DNA of 64,000 nucleotides from the NCBI RefSeq assembly GCF_030388245.1, contig NZ_CP098360.1, forward strand, positions 540,001-604,000, read 5' to 3'. A model generated the notes under the pieces. That model saw only the letters and a list, made by a program, of their open reading frames with translations. It ran no database searches and had not been told where the DNA came from. Within the stretch, counting starts at the first letter, position 1. Every line of letters begins with the position of its first letter. Made by a program: the position numbers and the translations under genes. Shown here piece by piece: positions 51,708 through 62,167 of this stretch. Source of the stretch: Paracoccus sp. TOH (lineage in GTDB: Bacteria; Pseudomonadota; Alphaproteobacteria; Rhodobacterales; Rhodobacteraceae).

Positions 51708-54547
51708 CAGCGCCGCGCCTCCTTGCTGGGGTCGATATCCATGGGCTCCAGGTTCACCGTGGCCCCCGCCTGCCGGGCGATCCGCGACAGCGAGTTCAGC
51801 GCCAGCATCACCGCGCCCACCACGCACAGGAACACGCCCAGGTCAAAGCCCATGGCCGAGGCCAGCTCGAATTCCTCGAGCCCCGGCAGCTTCACATAGC
51901 CATAGGTCGAGGTCAGGAACGGCAGCCCGGCGAACCAGGCGCCGATCCCGGTCAGCCCGGCGGCGATGACACCGGCGCCGATCAGCGCGTGATAGTTGAT
52001 CTTTTGCCGCTCCTGCGCCCAGGCAAAGCCCGAGGCCATGTATTGCGACACCAGCGCGATGGCGACCACCAGACCGGCGACGAAGCCGCCGCCCGGCATG
52101 TTGTGGCCGCGCAGGAAGATATAAAGCCCGACCACCAGCGCGATCGGCAGCACCAGCCGCGTCGCCACCACCAGCATCAGCGGATGCCGGTCGCCGGCGC
52201 GGCGGCTGTCATGCACCCAGTTGCGCAGCCGCCGGCCGCTGGCGCCGGCCAGCAGCGTCTCGGTCAGGGCAAAGATGGTCAGGGCGGCGATGCCCAGCAC
52301 GGTGATCTCGCCGAAGGTGTCGTAGCCGCGGAAGTCCACCAGGATCACGTTGACGACATTGGCGCCGCCGCCCAGCTTGTAGCTGTTCGCCAGCATGTAT
52401 TCCGAGATCGGCGAAAAGGCGAAATCGCTGCGCATGATCACATAGGCCAGCGCCCCGAAGCCCAGCCCGGTCACGGTGGCGATGAAGGCGTCCAGACCGC
52501 GCTTGCGGTCGCGGCTGTCGATCACGGTGAATTTGGGCAGGAAGTTCAGCGCCGCCAGCAACAGGACCACCGTGACCACCTCGACCGAGATCTGCGTCAG
52601 CGCCAGGTCGGGGGCAGAGAAATAGATGAAGCTGACCGAGACCATCAGCCCGATGATGCCGACCAGCACCAGCGCCAGGATGCGGTGGCGGTGAAAGGCC
52701 ACCATGCAGCACGTCGCCACGATCAGGGCCACCCAGCCGATCAGCGGCACCGGCTCGACGGGCAGCATCGGCCGGGTCGCGCCCTGCCAGCCTCCGGTCG
52801 AGAAGGCCCAGAAGCCGCAAAGCACCACCGTCAGCGAAAAGGCGGCCAGGGCGCGCGACATCGAGCCATTGGTCAGCCGGTCGGTAAAGATGCCCGCCGC
52901 GCCGGCCGCGCAGCGGGTGATGGCGTCGAAGATCGCCTTGGCGTCCGGCCAGACCATCGCCGCCCGCGCCGCCAGCAGCCGGCGGTTCAGCGCCAGCAGC
53001 AGCCCCCCGCCAACCAGCGCGGTGATCGACAGCATCAGCGCCGGCGTCACGCCATGCCACAGCGCCAGATGCGGATGCTGGGCCGCGCCGGTGACGGCAC
53101 TGGCCGAGGCCTCGACCAGCCAGCCGGCCATGCCGGCCGGGAACAGCCCGATCAGCACCACCAGCACCGCCAGCAGCGCCGGGGCCGACCACAGGCCGAA
53201 ACCCGGATCATGCGGGCGATGCGGGTAATCCCGACGCTCGGGACCGAAGAACACCTGCCAGACGAAGCGCAGCGAATAGCAGACCGAGAACAGCGCCCCC
53301 AGCGTCGCCATCGCCGCCACCAGGCCGGGATGACCCTGCCAGGCGGCATGGGTCGCCTCCTCCAGCATCAGTTCCTTCGACAGGAAGCCGTTCAGCGGCG
53401 GGATGCCGGCCATGGACAGCGCCGCCACGGTGCCGATGACGAAAGTCACCGGCATCAGCCGGCGCAGCCCGCCCAGCCGGGCGATCGAGCGGGTGCCGGC
53501 CTCGTGGTCGATGATGCCGGCGGTCATGAACAGCGCCGCCTTGAAGGTGGCGTGGTTGATGATGTGAAACACCGCCGCCACCGCCGCCGCCTCGGTGCCG
53601 AAGCCCAGCAGCATGGTGATCAGCCCCAGATGCGAGACGGTGGAAAAGGCCAGCAGCGATTTCAGGTCGTCGCGGAAGATGGCGATCCAGGCCGCCAGCA
53701 CCATGGTCACAAGGCCGGTGGTGGCGACGATGTAGAACCATTCCGGCGTGCCCGACAGCACCGGCCACAGCCGCGCCATCAGGAACAGCCCGGCCTTCAC
53801 CATGGTCGCGGAATGCAGATAGGCCGAGACCGGGGTCGGCGCCGCCATGGCGTGCGGCAGCCAGAAATGGAACGGGAACTGCGCCGATTTGGTGAAGGCG
53901 CCCAGCAGGATCAGCAGCAGCGCCGGCAGATAATAGGGGCTGGCCTGGATCGCCTCGCGCGCCTGCAGGATATCCGAGATATCGAAACTGCCGGCGATAT
54001 TGCCCAGGATCAGCATCCCCGCGATCATCGCAAGCCCGCCCATGCCGGTCACGGTCAGCGCCATGCGGGCGCCCTGCCGCCCTTCGGGCAGGTGCTTCCA
54101 GTAACCGATCAGCAGGAAGGAGGAGAGCGAGGTCAGTTCCCAGAACACCAGCAGAAGCAGGATGTTGTCCGACAGCACGATGCCCAGCATCGCGCCCTGG
54201 AACAGCATCAGATAGGTGTAGAACACACCCACCGGATCCTCGCGCGACAGGTAATAGCGCGCATAGGCGATGATCAGCAGGCCGATGCCCAGGATCAGGA
54301 TGCCGAACAGAAGCCCCAGCCCGTCGATTCGGAAATGCGCGTTAAGCCCCAGCGAGGGCAGCCAGGCAAAGCGCGCCGTGATCACCTCGCCCGCCATGAT
54401 CGCCGGGATATGCAGACAAAGCCCCAGCAGCGCGATGAAACTTGCCGTCGCGCAAGAGACCGCAGCGACATCGCGCCCCGAGCGGATCAGCAATCCGGGC
54501 AGAAGCGCCCCGATGAACGGAAGCACGGCGATCAGCGCTGGCGACAT
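51707..54547 (-). CDS. mnhA: Monovalent cation/H+ antiporter subunit A, fused to subunit B
   Basis: Largest antiporter subunit, 946 residues. The first ~750 residues are the NuoL-like A part ([60 protein letters not shown]). The C-terminal ~180 residues carry the MnhB domain ([20 protein letters not shown]). This AB fusion is the Pha form known from rhizobia, where it supports K+ efflux and alkaline/salt tolerance. First gene of the six-gene operon, divergent from ruvC. Confidence 0.95.
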   Translation of the reverse strand: MSPALIAVLPFIGALLPGLLIRSGRDVAAVSCATASFIALLGLCLHIPAIMAGEVITARFAWLPSLGLNAHFRIDGLGLLFGILILGIGLLIIAYARYYLSREDPVGVFYTYLMLFQGAMLGIVLSDNILLLLVFWELTSLSSFLLIGYWKHLPEGRQGARMALTVTGMGGLAMIAGMLILGNIAGSFDISDILQAREAIQASPYYLPALLLILLGAFTKSAQFPFHFWLPHAMAAPTPVSAYLHSATMVKAGLFLMARLWPVLSGTPEWFYIVATTGLVTMVLAAWIAIFRDDLKSLLAFSTVSHLGLITMLLGFGTEAAAVAAVFHIINHATFKAALFMTAGIIDHEAGTRSIARLGGLRRLMPVTFVIGTVAALSMAGIPPLNGFLSKELMLEEATHAAWQGHPGLVAAMATLGALFSVCYSLRFVWQVFFGPERRDYPHRPHDPGFGLWSAPALLAVLVVLIGLFPAGMAGWLVEASASAVTGAAQHPHLALWHGVTPALMLSITALVGGGLLLALNRRLLAARAAMVWPDAKAIFDAITRCAAGAAGIFTDRLTNGSMSRALAAFSLTVVLCGFWAFSTGGWQGATRPMLPVEPVPLIGWVALIVATCCMVAFHRHRILALVLVGIIGLMVSVSFIYFSAPDLALTQISVEVVTVVLLLAALNFLPKFTVIDSRDRKRGLDAFIATVTGLGFGALAYVIMRSDFAFSPISEYMLANSYKLGGGANVVNVILVDFRGYDTFGEITVLGIAALTIFALTETLLAGASGRRLRNWVHDSRRAGDRHPLMLVVATRLVLPIALVVGLYIFLRGHNMPGGGFVAGLVVAIALVSQYMASGFAWAQERQKINYHALIGAGVIAAGLTGIGAWFAGLPFLTSTYGYVKLPGLEEFELASAMGFDLGVFLCVVGAVMLALNSLSRIARQAGATVNLEPMDIDPSKEARR

Positions 54548-54668
54548 TGTCCCTCGTTCCTTTTCGTGCCCCTCTGTTCGCGGCGGAGGCCTGCGATGTC
54601 AAGCAGATGACAAAGCAACTAGGCGATGTTCGCCTTTCGTGCTAACGCTGGGCAAAAAGGGAACAGGC

Positions 54669-55163
54669 ATGAAGATCATCGGCATAGACCCCGGCCTGCG
54701 GAACATGGGCTGGGGCGTGATCGCGGTCGAAGGGCCGCGCCTGCGGCATCTCGGCAACGGCATCGTCCATTCCGAAGCGGGCGAGCTGGGGCCGCGTCTC
54801 GCCACGCTGTATCGCGGGCTTTGCGCGGTGATCACCCGGCACGCCCCCGATGCGGCCGCGGTCGAACAGACCTTCGTGAACAAGGACGCCTTGGGCACGC
54901 TGAAACTGGGCCAGGCGCGCGGCATCGCCCTGCTGGCCCCGGCCGAGGCCGGGCTGGAGATCGGCGAATATGCCCCGAACGCGGTCAAGAAGGCCGTGGT
55001 CGGCGTCGGCCATGCCGCCAAGGAACAGATCCAGCACATGGTCCGCTTCATGCTGCCGGGGGTCGAGTTCGCCGGGCCGGACGCGGCGGACGCGCTGGCC
55101 GTGGCAATTTGTCACGCCCATCACCTGCAGGGCCGCGCCCTGCGCATCAAGGCAAGCGCATGA
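54669..55163 (+). CDS. ruvC: Holliday junction resolvase RuvC
   Basis: Endonuclease that cuts recombination four-way junctions. The 164-residue product has the four acidic catalytic residues at the E. coli positions D7, E66, D138 and D141 ([31 protein letters not shown]). The start is MKIIGID; the frame is open further upstream without meaning. ruvA follows after 10 bp. Confidence 0.97.
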   Translation: MKIIGIDPGLRNMGWGVIAVEGPRLRHLGNGIVHSEAGELGPRLATLYRGLCAVITRHAPDAAAVEQTFVNKDALGTLKLGQARGIALLAPAEAGLEIGEYAPNAVKKAVVGVGHAAKEQIQHMVRFMLPGVEFAGPDAADALAVAICHAHHLQGRALRIKASA

Positions 55164-55173
55164 GGGTCGGGCC

Positions 55174-55848
55174 ATGATCGGACGCATCGCCGGGGTGATC
55201 CTGCATCGGGCGCAGGACCATGTGCTGATCGACGTGCGCGGCGTGGGCTATATCGTCCATGTCAGCGAACGCACCGCCGCCAGCCTGCCCCCCGCCGGGC
55301 AGGCGACGGCGCTTTATACCGAACTTCTGGTGCGCGAGGATCTGTTGCAGCTTTTCGGCTTCCCGACGCTTCTGGAAAAGGAATGGCACCGGCTGCTGAT
55401 TTCGGTGCAGGGGGTGGGGGCCAAGGTGGCGCTGGCGGTGCTGGGCACGCTGGGGCCGGACGGGCTGTCGCGGGCGCTGGCGCTTGGCGACTGGTCGGCG
55501 CTGCGCAAGGCGCCCGGCGTCGGCCCGAAACTGGCGCAGCGCGTGGTGATGGAGTTGAAGGACAAAGCCCCGGCGGTGATGGCGCTGGGCGGCGCGCTGA
55601 CCGTCGATCCCGGCCCGCTGGCCGAGATCGAGCCGGTCGAGACCACCGCTGCCGCTCCGGCGGCGGCCCGGACGGCGCCGGCCTCATCGGCGCAGGCGAC
55701 GGCGGATGCGCTCTCGGCGCTGGGAAATCTGGGCTATGCTCCGTCCGAGGCCGCTTCGGCGGTGGCCGAGGCGGCCGCCCGGGAACCCGAGGCACCGACC
55801 GCGGCGTTGATCCGCGCGGCCCTGCGGCTGCTGGCGCCCAAGGAGTAA
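55174..55848 (+). CDS. ruvA: Holliday junction branch migration protein RuvA
   Basis: Tetrameric junction-binding protein that loads RuvB. 224 residues: an N-terminal OB fold ([20 protein letters not shown]), helix-hairpin-helix motifs ([34 protein letters not shown]), an Ala/Pro linker and the C-terminal RuvB-binding domain ([20 protein letters not shown]). The htpX gene starts 4 bp later, using a ribosome-binding site inside the ruvA stop region. Confidence 0.97.
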   Translation: MIGRIAGVILHRAQDHVLIDVRGVGYIVHVSERTAASLPPAGQATALYTELLVREDLLQLFGFPTLLEKEWHRLLISVQGVGAKVALAVLGTLGPDGLSRALALGDWSALRKAPGVGPKLAQRVVMELKDKAPAVMALGGALTVDPGPLAEIEPVETTAAAPAAARTAPASSAQATADALSALGNLGYAPSEAASAVAEAAAREPEAPTAALIRAALRLLAPKE

Positions 55849-55852
55849 GACG

Positions 55853-56758
55853 ATGACCGGAAACCTGCGCACCTTCGTGCTGATGGCCGCCATGACGGCG
55901 CTGGTCATGGGCATGGGCTGGCTGATCGGCGGCCAGGGCGGCGCGGTGATCGCGCTGCTGGTCGCCGGCGCCGGCAACATGTTCGCCTGGTGGAACAGCG
56001 ACAGGATGGTGCTGCGCCAGCAGGGCGCGCATCCGGTCACCCGCCAGCAGGCGCCCGAACTGGTCGACATGGTGGCGGCGCTGGCGCAGCGGGCCGGCCT
56101 GCCGATGCCCAAGATCTATGTGCTGGACACCGAACAGCCCAATGCCTTCGCCACCGGCCGCAACCCGGAAAACGCCGCGGTGGCGGTGACGCAGGGCATC
56201 CTGCGGGTGCTGAGCCGCGACGAGCTGGCCGGGGTGATCGCGCATGAGCTGGCCCATATCAAGCATCGCGACACGCTGACCATGACCGTGACCGCCACCA
56301 TGGCCGGCGCCATCGCCATGCTGGGCAACATGCTGATGTTTTCCAGCATGTTCGGCGGCCGCGACGACAATCGCGGCGGCGGGCTGGCGGCGATCCTGGC
56401 CATGATCTTCGCGCCCATGGCCGCGGGGCTGGTGCAGATGGCGATCTCGCGCACCCGCGAATACGAGGCCGACCGCAGCGGCGCCCAGATCTGCGGCCAG
56501 CCGATGGCGCTGGCCGGGGCGCTGGCCAAGATCTCGCGCGCGGCGGGCCAGGTGGTGAACGTCCCGGCCGAGCGGAACCCGGCCTCGGCGGCGCTGTTCA
56601 TCGTCAACCCGCTGCACGCGCTGCGCATGGACCGGCTGTTCACCACCCATCCCCCGGTCGAGGATCGCATCGCCCGGCTGCAGGCCATGGCCGGCGGTCT
56701 CGCGCCCTCGCGCGTTCCGACCTCGGGCGGGCCCGCCGGCCCCTGGGGCGCGCAATGA
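55853..56758 (+). CDS. htpX: Membrane zinc protease HtpX, placed between ruvA and ruvB
   Basis: Inner-membrane metalloprotease (M48B) that degrades misfolded membrane proteins, often together with FtsH. The 301-residue protein has two N-terminal membrane segments, the zinc motif HELAH (131-135), two further hydrophobic segments (about 148-200) and the third ligand in [10 protein letters not shown]. It sits 4 bp after ruvA and overlaps ruvB by four bases (ATGA), an unusual insertion into the ruvAB pair. The C-terminal ~15 residues are Pro/Gly-rich. Confidence 0.95.
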   Translation: MTGNLRTFVLMAAMTALVMGMGWLIGGQGGAVIALLVAGAGNMFAWWNSDRMVLRQQGAHPVTRQQAPELVDMVAALAQRAGLPMPKIYVLDTEQPNAFATGRNPENAAVAVTQGILRVLSRDELAGVIAHELAHIKHRDTLTMTVTATMAGAIAMLGNMLMFSSMFGGRDDNRGGGLAAILAMIFAPMAAGLVQMAISRTREYEADRSGAQICGQPMALAGALAKISRAAGQVVNVPAERNPASAALFIVNPLHALRMDRLFTTHPPVEDRIARLQAMAGGLAPSRVPTSGGPAGPWGAQ

Positions 56759-57780
56759 GCCAGCCCGACCCGATGCTGCGCCCCGAACCGCTGGAAAACG
56801 ACGGCGAGGATCGGGCGCTGCGCCCGCAGATGCTGGCGGATTTCGTCGGCCAGGCCGAGGCGCGGGCGAACCTGCGCGTCTTCATCGAAAGCGCCCGCAT
56901 GCGCGGCCAGGCCATGGACCACACGCTGTTCCACGGCCCCCCCGGTCTGGGCAAGACCACGCTGGCGCAGATCATGGCGCGCGAGCTGGGGGTGAACTTC
57001 AAGATGACCTCCGGGCCGGTGCTGGCGCGGGCCGGCGACCTTGCGGCGATCCTGACCAATCTGGAAGCCCGCGACGTGCTGTTCATCGACGAGATCCACC
57101 GCATGAACCCGGCGGTCGAGGAGATCCTCTATCCCGCCATGGAGGATTTCGAGCTGGATCTGGTGATCGGCGAAGGCCCCGCCGCGCGCACGGTGCGCAT
57201 CGAACTGCAGCCCTTCACCCTGGTCGGCGCCACCACCCGTCTCGGCCTGCTGACCACGCCGCTGCGCGACCGTTTCGGCATCCCGACCCGGCTGCAATTC
57301 TACACCATCGAGGAGCTCGACCTGATCGTGACCCGCGGCGCCCGCTTGCTGGGCATCCCCTCGGAACCCGCGGGCACGCGCGAGATCGCCCGCCGGGCCC
57401 GCGGCACGCCGCGCATCGCCGGCCGCCTGCTGCGCCGGGTCATCGATTTCGCGCTGGTCGAGGGCGACGGCCGCCTGACCCGCGCCATCGCCGATTCGGC
57501 GCTGACTCGGCTCGGCGTCGATCACCTGGGCCTCGACGGTGCCGACCGCCGCTATCTGACGCTGATGGCCGAGCATTACGGCGGCGGCCCGGTCGGGGTG
57601 GAAACCCTCTCGGCCGCGCTGTCGGAAAGCCGCGACGCCATCGAGGAGGTGATCGAACCCTATCTGATGCAGCAGGGCCTGGTCGCCCGCACGCCGCGCG
57701 GCCGGACGCTGGCGCGGCTGGGCTGGCGGCACCTTGGCCTTGACGCGCCGCGCCCGCAGGAGAGCCTGTTCGATGAATGA
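56755..57780 (+). CDS. ruvB: Holliday junction branch migration ATPase RuvB
   Basis: Hexameric AAA+ motor driving branch migration. 341 residues with Walker [10 protein letters not shown], Walker [11 protein letters not shown], sensor [17 protein letters not shown] and the arginine-rich winged-helix C-terminus ([20 protein letters not shown]). Its start lies inside the htpX stop, and its last 8 bases overlap the thioesterase start. Confidence 0.98.
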   Translation: MSQPDPMLRPEPLENDGEDRALRPQMLADFVGQAEARANLRVFIESARMRGQAMDHTLFHGPPGLGKTTLAQIMARELGVNFKMTSGPVLARAGDLAAILTNLEARDVLFIDEIHRMNPAVEEILYPAMEDFELDLVIGEGPAARTVRIELQPFTLVGATTRLGLLTTPLRDRFGIPTRLQFYTIEELDLIVTRGARLLGIPSEPAGTREIARRARGTPRIAGRLLRRVIDFALVEGDGRLTRAIADSALTRLGVDHLGLDGADRRYLTLMAEHYGGGPVGVETLSAALSESRDAIEEVIEPYLMQQGLVARTPRGRTLARLGWRHLGLDAPRPQESLFDE

Positions 57781-58183
57781 CCCCACCAACCGCATCCGCG
57801 ACAGCTTCGACCGGCAGACCATGATGCAGACGCTGGGCGCCACCCTGCTGGCCGTGGCGCCGGGCAAGGTCAGCATCGCCGCACCGATCTTGCCGTCGGC
57901 ACTGCAACAGCACGGCGCGGGCCATGCCGGACTGGCCTTCAGCATCGGCGATTCGGCGGCCGGCTATGCCGCGCTGTCGCTGATGCCCGAAGGCGCCGAG
58001 GTGATGACGGTCGAGATGAAGATCAACCTGATGTCGCCGGCGGTCGGGGACCGCCTGCTGGCCGAGGGGCGGGTGATCCGCCCCGGCCGCCGCATCATGG
58101 TCGTCGCCGCCGATATCTGGGCCGAAACCGGCGAGAGCCGCAAGCATGTCGCCATGCTGCAGGGCACGATGATCCCGGTCTGA
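57773..58183 (+). CDS. PaaI-family thioesterase
   Basis: Hot-dog fold acyl-CoA thioesterase of 136 residues ([20 protein letters not shown]). [20 protein letters not shown] holds the segment around the catalytic region, and [20 protein letters not shown] is the second conserved block. In related genomes a YbgC-type thioesterase sits between ruvB and tolQ; this protein is of the PaaI type instead, so the position but not the subfamily matches. It overlaps ruvB by 8 bases. Confidence 0.85.
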   Translation: MNDPTNRIRDSFDRQTMMQTLGATLLAVAPGKVSIAAPILPSALQQHGAGHAGLAFSIGDSAAGYAALSLMPEGAEVMTVEMKINLMSPAVGDRLLAEGRVIRPGRRIMVVAADIWAETGESRKHVAMLQGTMIPV

Positions 58184-58219
58184 TGCCGCGACCTTGCGTG
58201 AGGTGACCGGGCCCCCGCG

Positions 58220-58240
58220 CCGGGGGCTTTGCGCCCCCGG
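58220..58240. terminator. GC hairpin between convergent genes (diverged copy D of the repeat)
   Basis: CCGGGGGC-TTTGC-GCCCCCGG is followed by ACCCCCGCAGGGGATT. It resembles the hairpin pair of copies A and C, but the TATTTGG tail is not clear. It lies between the thioesterase and chorismate mutase genes and probably ends both transcripts. Confidence 0.5.
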
Positions 58241-58315
58241 ACCCCCGCAGGGGATTGGGGGCAGCGAAGAAGCAGGCGGGCGGATGGCCGGTCACAAGCC
58301 CGGAAGGCGCGGCGG

Positions 58316-58633
58316 TTAGGTCTGTTCGCCGCCGGAAAGGACGCGGTCTTCCTGCGCGATGAAGTGATCCATCATCACCCGCCACAGCCGCTCGGCCAGG
58401 TCCGGGTCCAGCCCCTGTTCGGCGGCAAGGCGGCGGGCATTGGCGGCGACCTCCTCGACGCGGCTGTCGATGCGGGCGGGCAGGTTCTCGCGGGTCTTGA
58501 TCCGCGCCGCCTCGTCGATCAGCGCCGAGCGTTCGGCCAGCAACGCCACCAGCCGCGTATCCAGCGCGTCGATGCGCGCCCGCAGCTCGGGCATGGCGGA
58601 GTTCGGGGGCAGTTCGGATTCGGATCGGCTCAT
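58316..58633 (-). CDS. Chorismate mutase (AroQ type)
   Basis: Rearranges chorismate to prephenate for phenylalanine and tyrosine. The 105-residue all-helical protein starts MSRSESELPPNSAMPELRAR. LRARIDALDTRLVALLAERS, the basic residue in ARIKTRENLPARI, and RLWRVMMDHFIAQED match the AroQ fold. It is a stand-alone mutase of usual size. The longer reading upstream enters the microprotein region and is not credible. Confidence 0.9.
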   Translation of the reverse strand: MSRSESELPPNSAMPELRARIDALDTRLVALLAERSALIDEAARIKTRENLPARIDSRVEEVAANARRLAAEQGLDPDLAERLWRVMMDHFIAQEDRVLSGGEQT

Positions 58634-58801
58634 GCCCGACCCATGCCCTGCCCGGCACGCCGGCGCAAGCCCCGGCTGTGGCGAATTTGTCGCAACCAAT
58701 CGGCGGATTTCCGCCGAAACCGGAACGATCTGGCGAGAAGCGGGGTTTTGCCCTGAACTGGAACCAGGGCGCGTCTCGCGCCCGTTGCGAAAGGTCATCG
58801 G

Positions 58802-58882
58802 ATGAAAGCAGCCAGTTTCGTCATCAATGTGGGTTTCGGTCTGGGATTGGCGCTTGGCGCCGTCGCACTTCTGCTGCTCTGA
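58802..58882 (+). CDS. 26-residue hydrophobic microprotein
   Basis: An ATG preceded by AAAGG (8-9 bases upstream) opens a 26-codon frame: MKAASFVINVGFGLGLALGA followed by VALLLL, then TGA. It has one lysine at the N-terminus and a single hydrophobic helix long enough to span the membrane. It ends 40 bp before a strong terminator on the same strand, and a GGGCGCG-TCT-CGCGCCC hairpin lies just upstream in the leader. It is too short for ordinary gene finders. It could equally be a small RNA with a chance frame, but start, helix and terminator agree. Confidence 0.55.
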   Translation: MKAASFVINVGFGLGLALGAVALLLL

Positions 58883-58922
58883 TTTTCGGCGCGCCGCTCG
58901 GACCGGCCCTTGGCGCCAATGC

Positions 58923-58951
58923 AAAACCCCCGGCCGATGGCCGGGGGTTTT
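58923..58951. terminator. Bidirectional rho-independent terminator
   Basis: AAAACCCCCGGCC-GAT-GGCCGGGGGTTTT forms a 13-bp stem with A/T tracts on both sides. It can end the microprotein transcript on the plus strand and ftsH on the minus strand, 19 bp after the ftsH stop. Confidence 0.92.
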
Positions 58952-58969
58952 CCTGTCAGGATCGCCGGT

Positions 58970-60874
58970 TCAGCCCTGCGGCTGCGGCGCGGCGTCCGGC
59001 GCCGGCTTGGCCGCACCCGCGCGCGGGATGGCGCTGACCGAGGGGATCGAGGAGCCCGGCGGATTCTCGTCGCCACCCAGCGCCTCGCCCCGGATCACCC
59101 GGCCGATATCCTCGCCGGTCAGGGTTTCGTATTCCAGAAGCCCCTTGGCCAGCCGCTCGAATTCCTCTTCCTTCTCGGTCAGGATGCGATAGGCGTCCTG
59201 ATAGCCCTGTTCGATCAGGTCATGGACCTCCTGCTCGATCAGTTCCTTGGTCGCCGCCGAGACCGAAAAGCCGCCGGTATTGCCGGAATAACCCTCATGC
59301 GCCTCGGCATAGTCGATGTTGCCGACCTTGTCGGACATGCCCCAACGCATCACCATGGCGCGCGCAAGCTGGCTGGCCTGCTGGATGTCGCCGGCCGGAC
59401 CGTTCGAGACACCTTCCTCGCCGTATTTGATGATCTCGGCCGCCTTGCCGGCCATGGTCATCGTCAGCTTCTGCTTGGCCTCGTCCTTGTGATAGTTCAG
59501 CCGGTCCATTTCCGGCAGCGACACCACCATGCCAAGCGCACCGCCGCGCGGGATGATCGTCGCCTTGTAGACCGGATCGCATTTCGGCAGGCTCAGGCCG
59601 ACGATGGCGTGGCCGGCCTCGTGATAGGCGGTCTTTTCCTTCTGCTCGGGGGTCAGGACCATGCTGCGGCGCTCGACGCCCAGCATGACCTTGTCCTTGG
59701 CGTTCTCGAAATCCTCCATGGTGACGAAGCGGCGGCCGATGCGCGCGGCCATCAGCGCGGCCTCGTTCACCAGGTTCATCAGGTCGGCCCCCGAAAAGCC
59801 GGGCGTGCCGCGGGCGATGATGCGCAGGTCCACGTCCGGACCGACCGGCACCTTGCGCGAGTGCACGCCCAGGATCTTCTCGCGCCCCTTGATGTCGGGG
59901 TTCGGAACATAGATCTGGCGGTCGAAGCGGCCGGGACGCAGCAGCGCCGGGTCCAGCACGTCCTTGCGGTTGGTGGCGGCGATGATGATGACGCCCTCGT
60001 TGGCGTCGAAGCCGTCCATTTCGACCAGAAGCTGGTTCAGGGTCTGCTCGCGCTCGTCATTGCCGCCGCCGATGCCGACGCCGCGGGCGCGGCCGACCGC
60101 GTCGATCTCGTCGATGAAGACGATGCAGGGGGCGGATTTCTTCGCCTGCTCGAACATGTCGCGCACGCGGCTGGCGCCGACGCCCACGAACATCTCGACG
60201 AAGTCGGAACCGGAGATGGTGAAGAACGGCACCCCCGCCTCGCCGGCGATGGCGCGGGCCAGCAGGGTCTTACCGGTGCCGGGCGGGCCGACCAGCAGCG
60301 CGCCTTTCGGGATCTTGCCGCCAAGGCGGCTGAATTTCTGCGGATTGCGCAGGAATTCGACGATCTCCTCCAGCTCTTCCTTGGCCTCGTCGATGCCGGC
60401 CACGTCGTCGAAGGTGACGCGGCCATGCTTTTCGGTCAGCAGCTTGGCGCGCGACTTGCCGAAGCCCATCGCCCCGCCTTTGCCACCGCCCTGCATCCGG
60501 TTCATGAAGAAGATCCAGACGCCGATCAGCAGGATGAAGGGCAACCAGACGCCCAGAAGCGACATGAAGCCCGACTGCTGCTGGCGCTCGACCTTGACCT
60601 CGACGCCCTTGTCGATCAGCCGGTCGGCGATTTCCTCGCCCTGCGGCCGGACGGTGGCGTATTGCTTGCCGTCCTTGTCGGTGATGCCGATATTCTCTCC
60701 GTCGATGGTGACGGACGTCACTTCATCCTTGTCCACCCGCTGGATGAAGTCCGAATAGCTGATCTGGCGGCTGTTCATCTGGGCCGATCCGTCGCTGAAC
60801 AGATTGAACAGCGCCAGGATCATCAGAAACAGCACGACCCAGAAGGCGATATTGCGCGCGTTGCCCAAAGGCAT
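58970..60874 (-). CDS. ftsH: ATP-dependent zinc metalloprotease FtsH
   Basis: Membrane-bound AAA+ protease that removes damaged membrane proteins and regulates LpxC and others. The 634-residue protein has two N-terminal membrane helices (about 9-27 and 104-124) around a periplasmic domain. It has Walker A GPPGTGKT (196-203), Walker [12 protein letters not shown], the second region of homology and the protease motif HEAGH (418-422). The C-terminal tail is Pro/Ala-rich. It lies 54 bp after tilS. Confidence 0.98.
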   Translation of the reverse strand: MPLGNARNIAFWVVLFLMILALFNLFSDGSAQMNSRQISYSDFIQRVDKDEVTSVTIDGENIGITDKDGKQYATVRPQGEEIADRLIDKGVEVKVERQQQSGFMSLLGVWLPFILLIGVWIFFMNRMQGGGKGGAMGFGKSRAKLLTEKHGRVTFDDVAGIDEAKEELEEIVEFLRNPQKFSRLGGKIPKGALLVGPPGTGKTLLARAIAGEAGVPFFTISGSDFVEMFVGVGASRVRDMFEQAKKSAPCIVFIDEIDAVGRARGVGIGGGNDEREQTLNQLLVEMDGFDANEGVIIIAATNRKDVLDPALLRPGRFDRQIYVPNPDIKGREKILGVHSRKVPVGPDVDLRIIARGTPGFSGADLMNLVNEAALMAARIGRRFVTMEDFENAKDKVMLGVERRSMVLTPEQKEKTAYHEAGHAIVGLSLPKCDPVYKATIIPRGGALGMVVSLPEMDRLNYHKDEAKQKLTMTMAGKAAEIIKYGEEGVSNGPAGDIQQASQLARAMVMRWGMSDKVGNIDYAEAHEGYSGNTGGFSVSAATKELIEQEVHDLIEQGYQDAYRILTEKEEEFERLAKGLLEYETLTGEDIGRVIRGEALGGDENPPGSSIPSVSAIPRAGAAKPAPDAAPQPQG

Positions 60875-60928
60875 GTCCTCCGCGGGTAAACAGGCTTTCG
60901 AGTGAAAATAGGGATTCCGGCGTCAGGT

Positions 60929-62167
60929 TCAATGCACATAGAGCAGTGCGCGGAATTCCGGCAGGCCGCGCAGGGGTTCGGCAGAGATGCCGGCGACCGG
61001 ACGCAGCAGCGGCGCGGCGGCAAGCCGCCCGCCCTGCCAGATTCCGGGACTGGCGGCGGCCTCGTCGCGCAGCAGGCCCGAATCGCGCCAGCCAAGGCCC
61101 GGCAGCGGCGCATGGCCCAGCGCCCGCACCTCTTGCCCCGGCCCCAGCCCAGAGAGCCGCCAGCGGCCGTCCCAGACCGCCGGGTCGCCGCTGGCCGCCG
61201 GGCTGCGCGCGGCTGCGGCGGGTTCGCGGATCAGATGCAGCGCCCCGTCCCGCGCCTCAGCGATCACCCCGTCCAGCGTCAGCCGCCCGCCCTTGGCCAG
61301 CGCGGCCAGCGCCTGCAGCACCGGCTCGCGCCGGGGCGGGTAATCGGCGTCGGTCACGAAGCGCAGCCCTGCGACAAGAAGTCGCCGGCGAATCTCGGGC
61401 GGTGCGGCCAGAAAGCGGGCCAGCGGCAGGAGCAGCGAACCGGCCCGGACCTCGGCCCCCTGCGAAACCTGCGCGGCGAACTCCTGCAAGGCGTCGCGTG
61501 CCATGCCGAGATTCGCCGCCGACTGGCCCAACTGTTGCAGTGGCAGACCCAGCGTCGCGATGGCCTTGCGGATGCGGACACGTTCGAAATCCGCGTTCTC
61601 GTTCGACGGGTCGTCCGCCCAGACCAGCCCGCGCGCGGTCAGCCATTGCCGCAGCTCGGCCCGGCTGGCACCCAGCATCGGCCGCAACCAGACCATGCCG
61701 CAGGCGCGGCGCGTCTCGGCCATGGCCGACAACCCGTCCACCCCGGCGCCGCGGTTCAGGCGCATCAGCAGGGTCTCGGCCTGGTCGTCGAGCGTATGGC
61801 CCAGCAGCACCGCGGCCAGCCCGTGGCGACACGCCCAATCCGCCAGCAGCCGCAGGCGCGCCTGGCGGGCAGCCGCCATCAGGTTGCCGCCACCCGCGCG
61901 GGTCGTCCAGACCAGGGTCTCGTGCGGGATGCCGAGCACGCCGGCCGCAAGCCCGGCCTGCCGCGCCTCGGCGGCCGAGCCCGGGCGCAGCCCGTGATCG
62001 ACCGTCGCCGCCCTCAGGCGGGCGCGGCCCCAACGATGGACAAGATGCATCAGTGCCGTGGAATCGCCGCCGCCCGACAGCGCGATCCCCAGCGAGGGCA
62101 GGTCTCCGGCCAGGCGGTCCAGCGCGGCATGGACGCGCGCCTCGACCGCGGCGGGGTCAGCCGCCAT
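60929..62167 (-). CDS. tilS: tRNA(Ile)-lysidine synthase
   Basis: Converts the wobble C of the CAU-anticodon tRNA-Ile to lysidine so that it reads AUA; essential. The 412-residue product has the PP-loop SGGGDS (31-36), LLGHTLDDQAETLLMRLNRG and RPMLGASRAELRQWL. Its start overlaps the cpoB stop by 11 bp. A frame extension of 21 codons upstream lies within cpoB and is ignored. Confidence 0.95.
   Translation of the reverse strand: MAADPAAVEARVHAALDRLAGDLPSLGIALSGGGDSTALMHLVHRWGRARLRAATVDHGLRPGSAAEARQAGLAAGVLGIPHETLVWTTRAGGGNLMAAARQARLRLLADWACRHGLAAVLLGHTLDDQAETLLMRLNRGAGVDGLSAMAETRRACGMVWLRPMLGASRAELRQWLTARGLVWADDPSNENADFERVRIRKAIATLGLPLQQLGQSAANLGMARDALQEFAAQVSQGAEVRAGSLLLPLARFLAAPPEIRRRLLVAGLRFVTDADYPPRREPVLQALAALAKGGRLTLDGVIAEARDGALHLIREPAAAARSPAASGDPAVWDGRWRLSGLGPGQEVRALGHAPLPGLGWRDSGLLRDEAAASPGIWQGGRLAAAPLLRPVAGISAEPLRGLPEFRALLYVH

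Noticed and set aside
49717..54547. Complex I subunits (nuoL/nuoM/nuoK)
   Set aside because: The large membrane proteins resemble them, but the companion subunits E, F and G and the AB fusion identify the Pha/Mnh antiporter.
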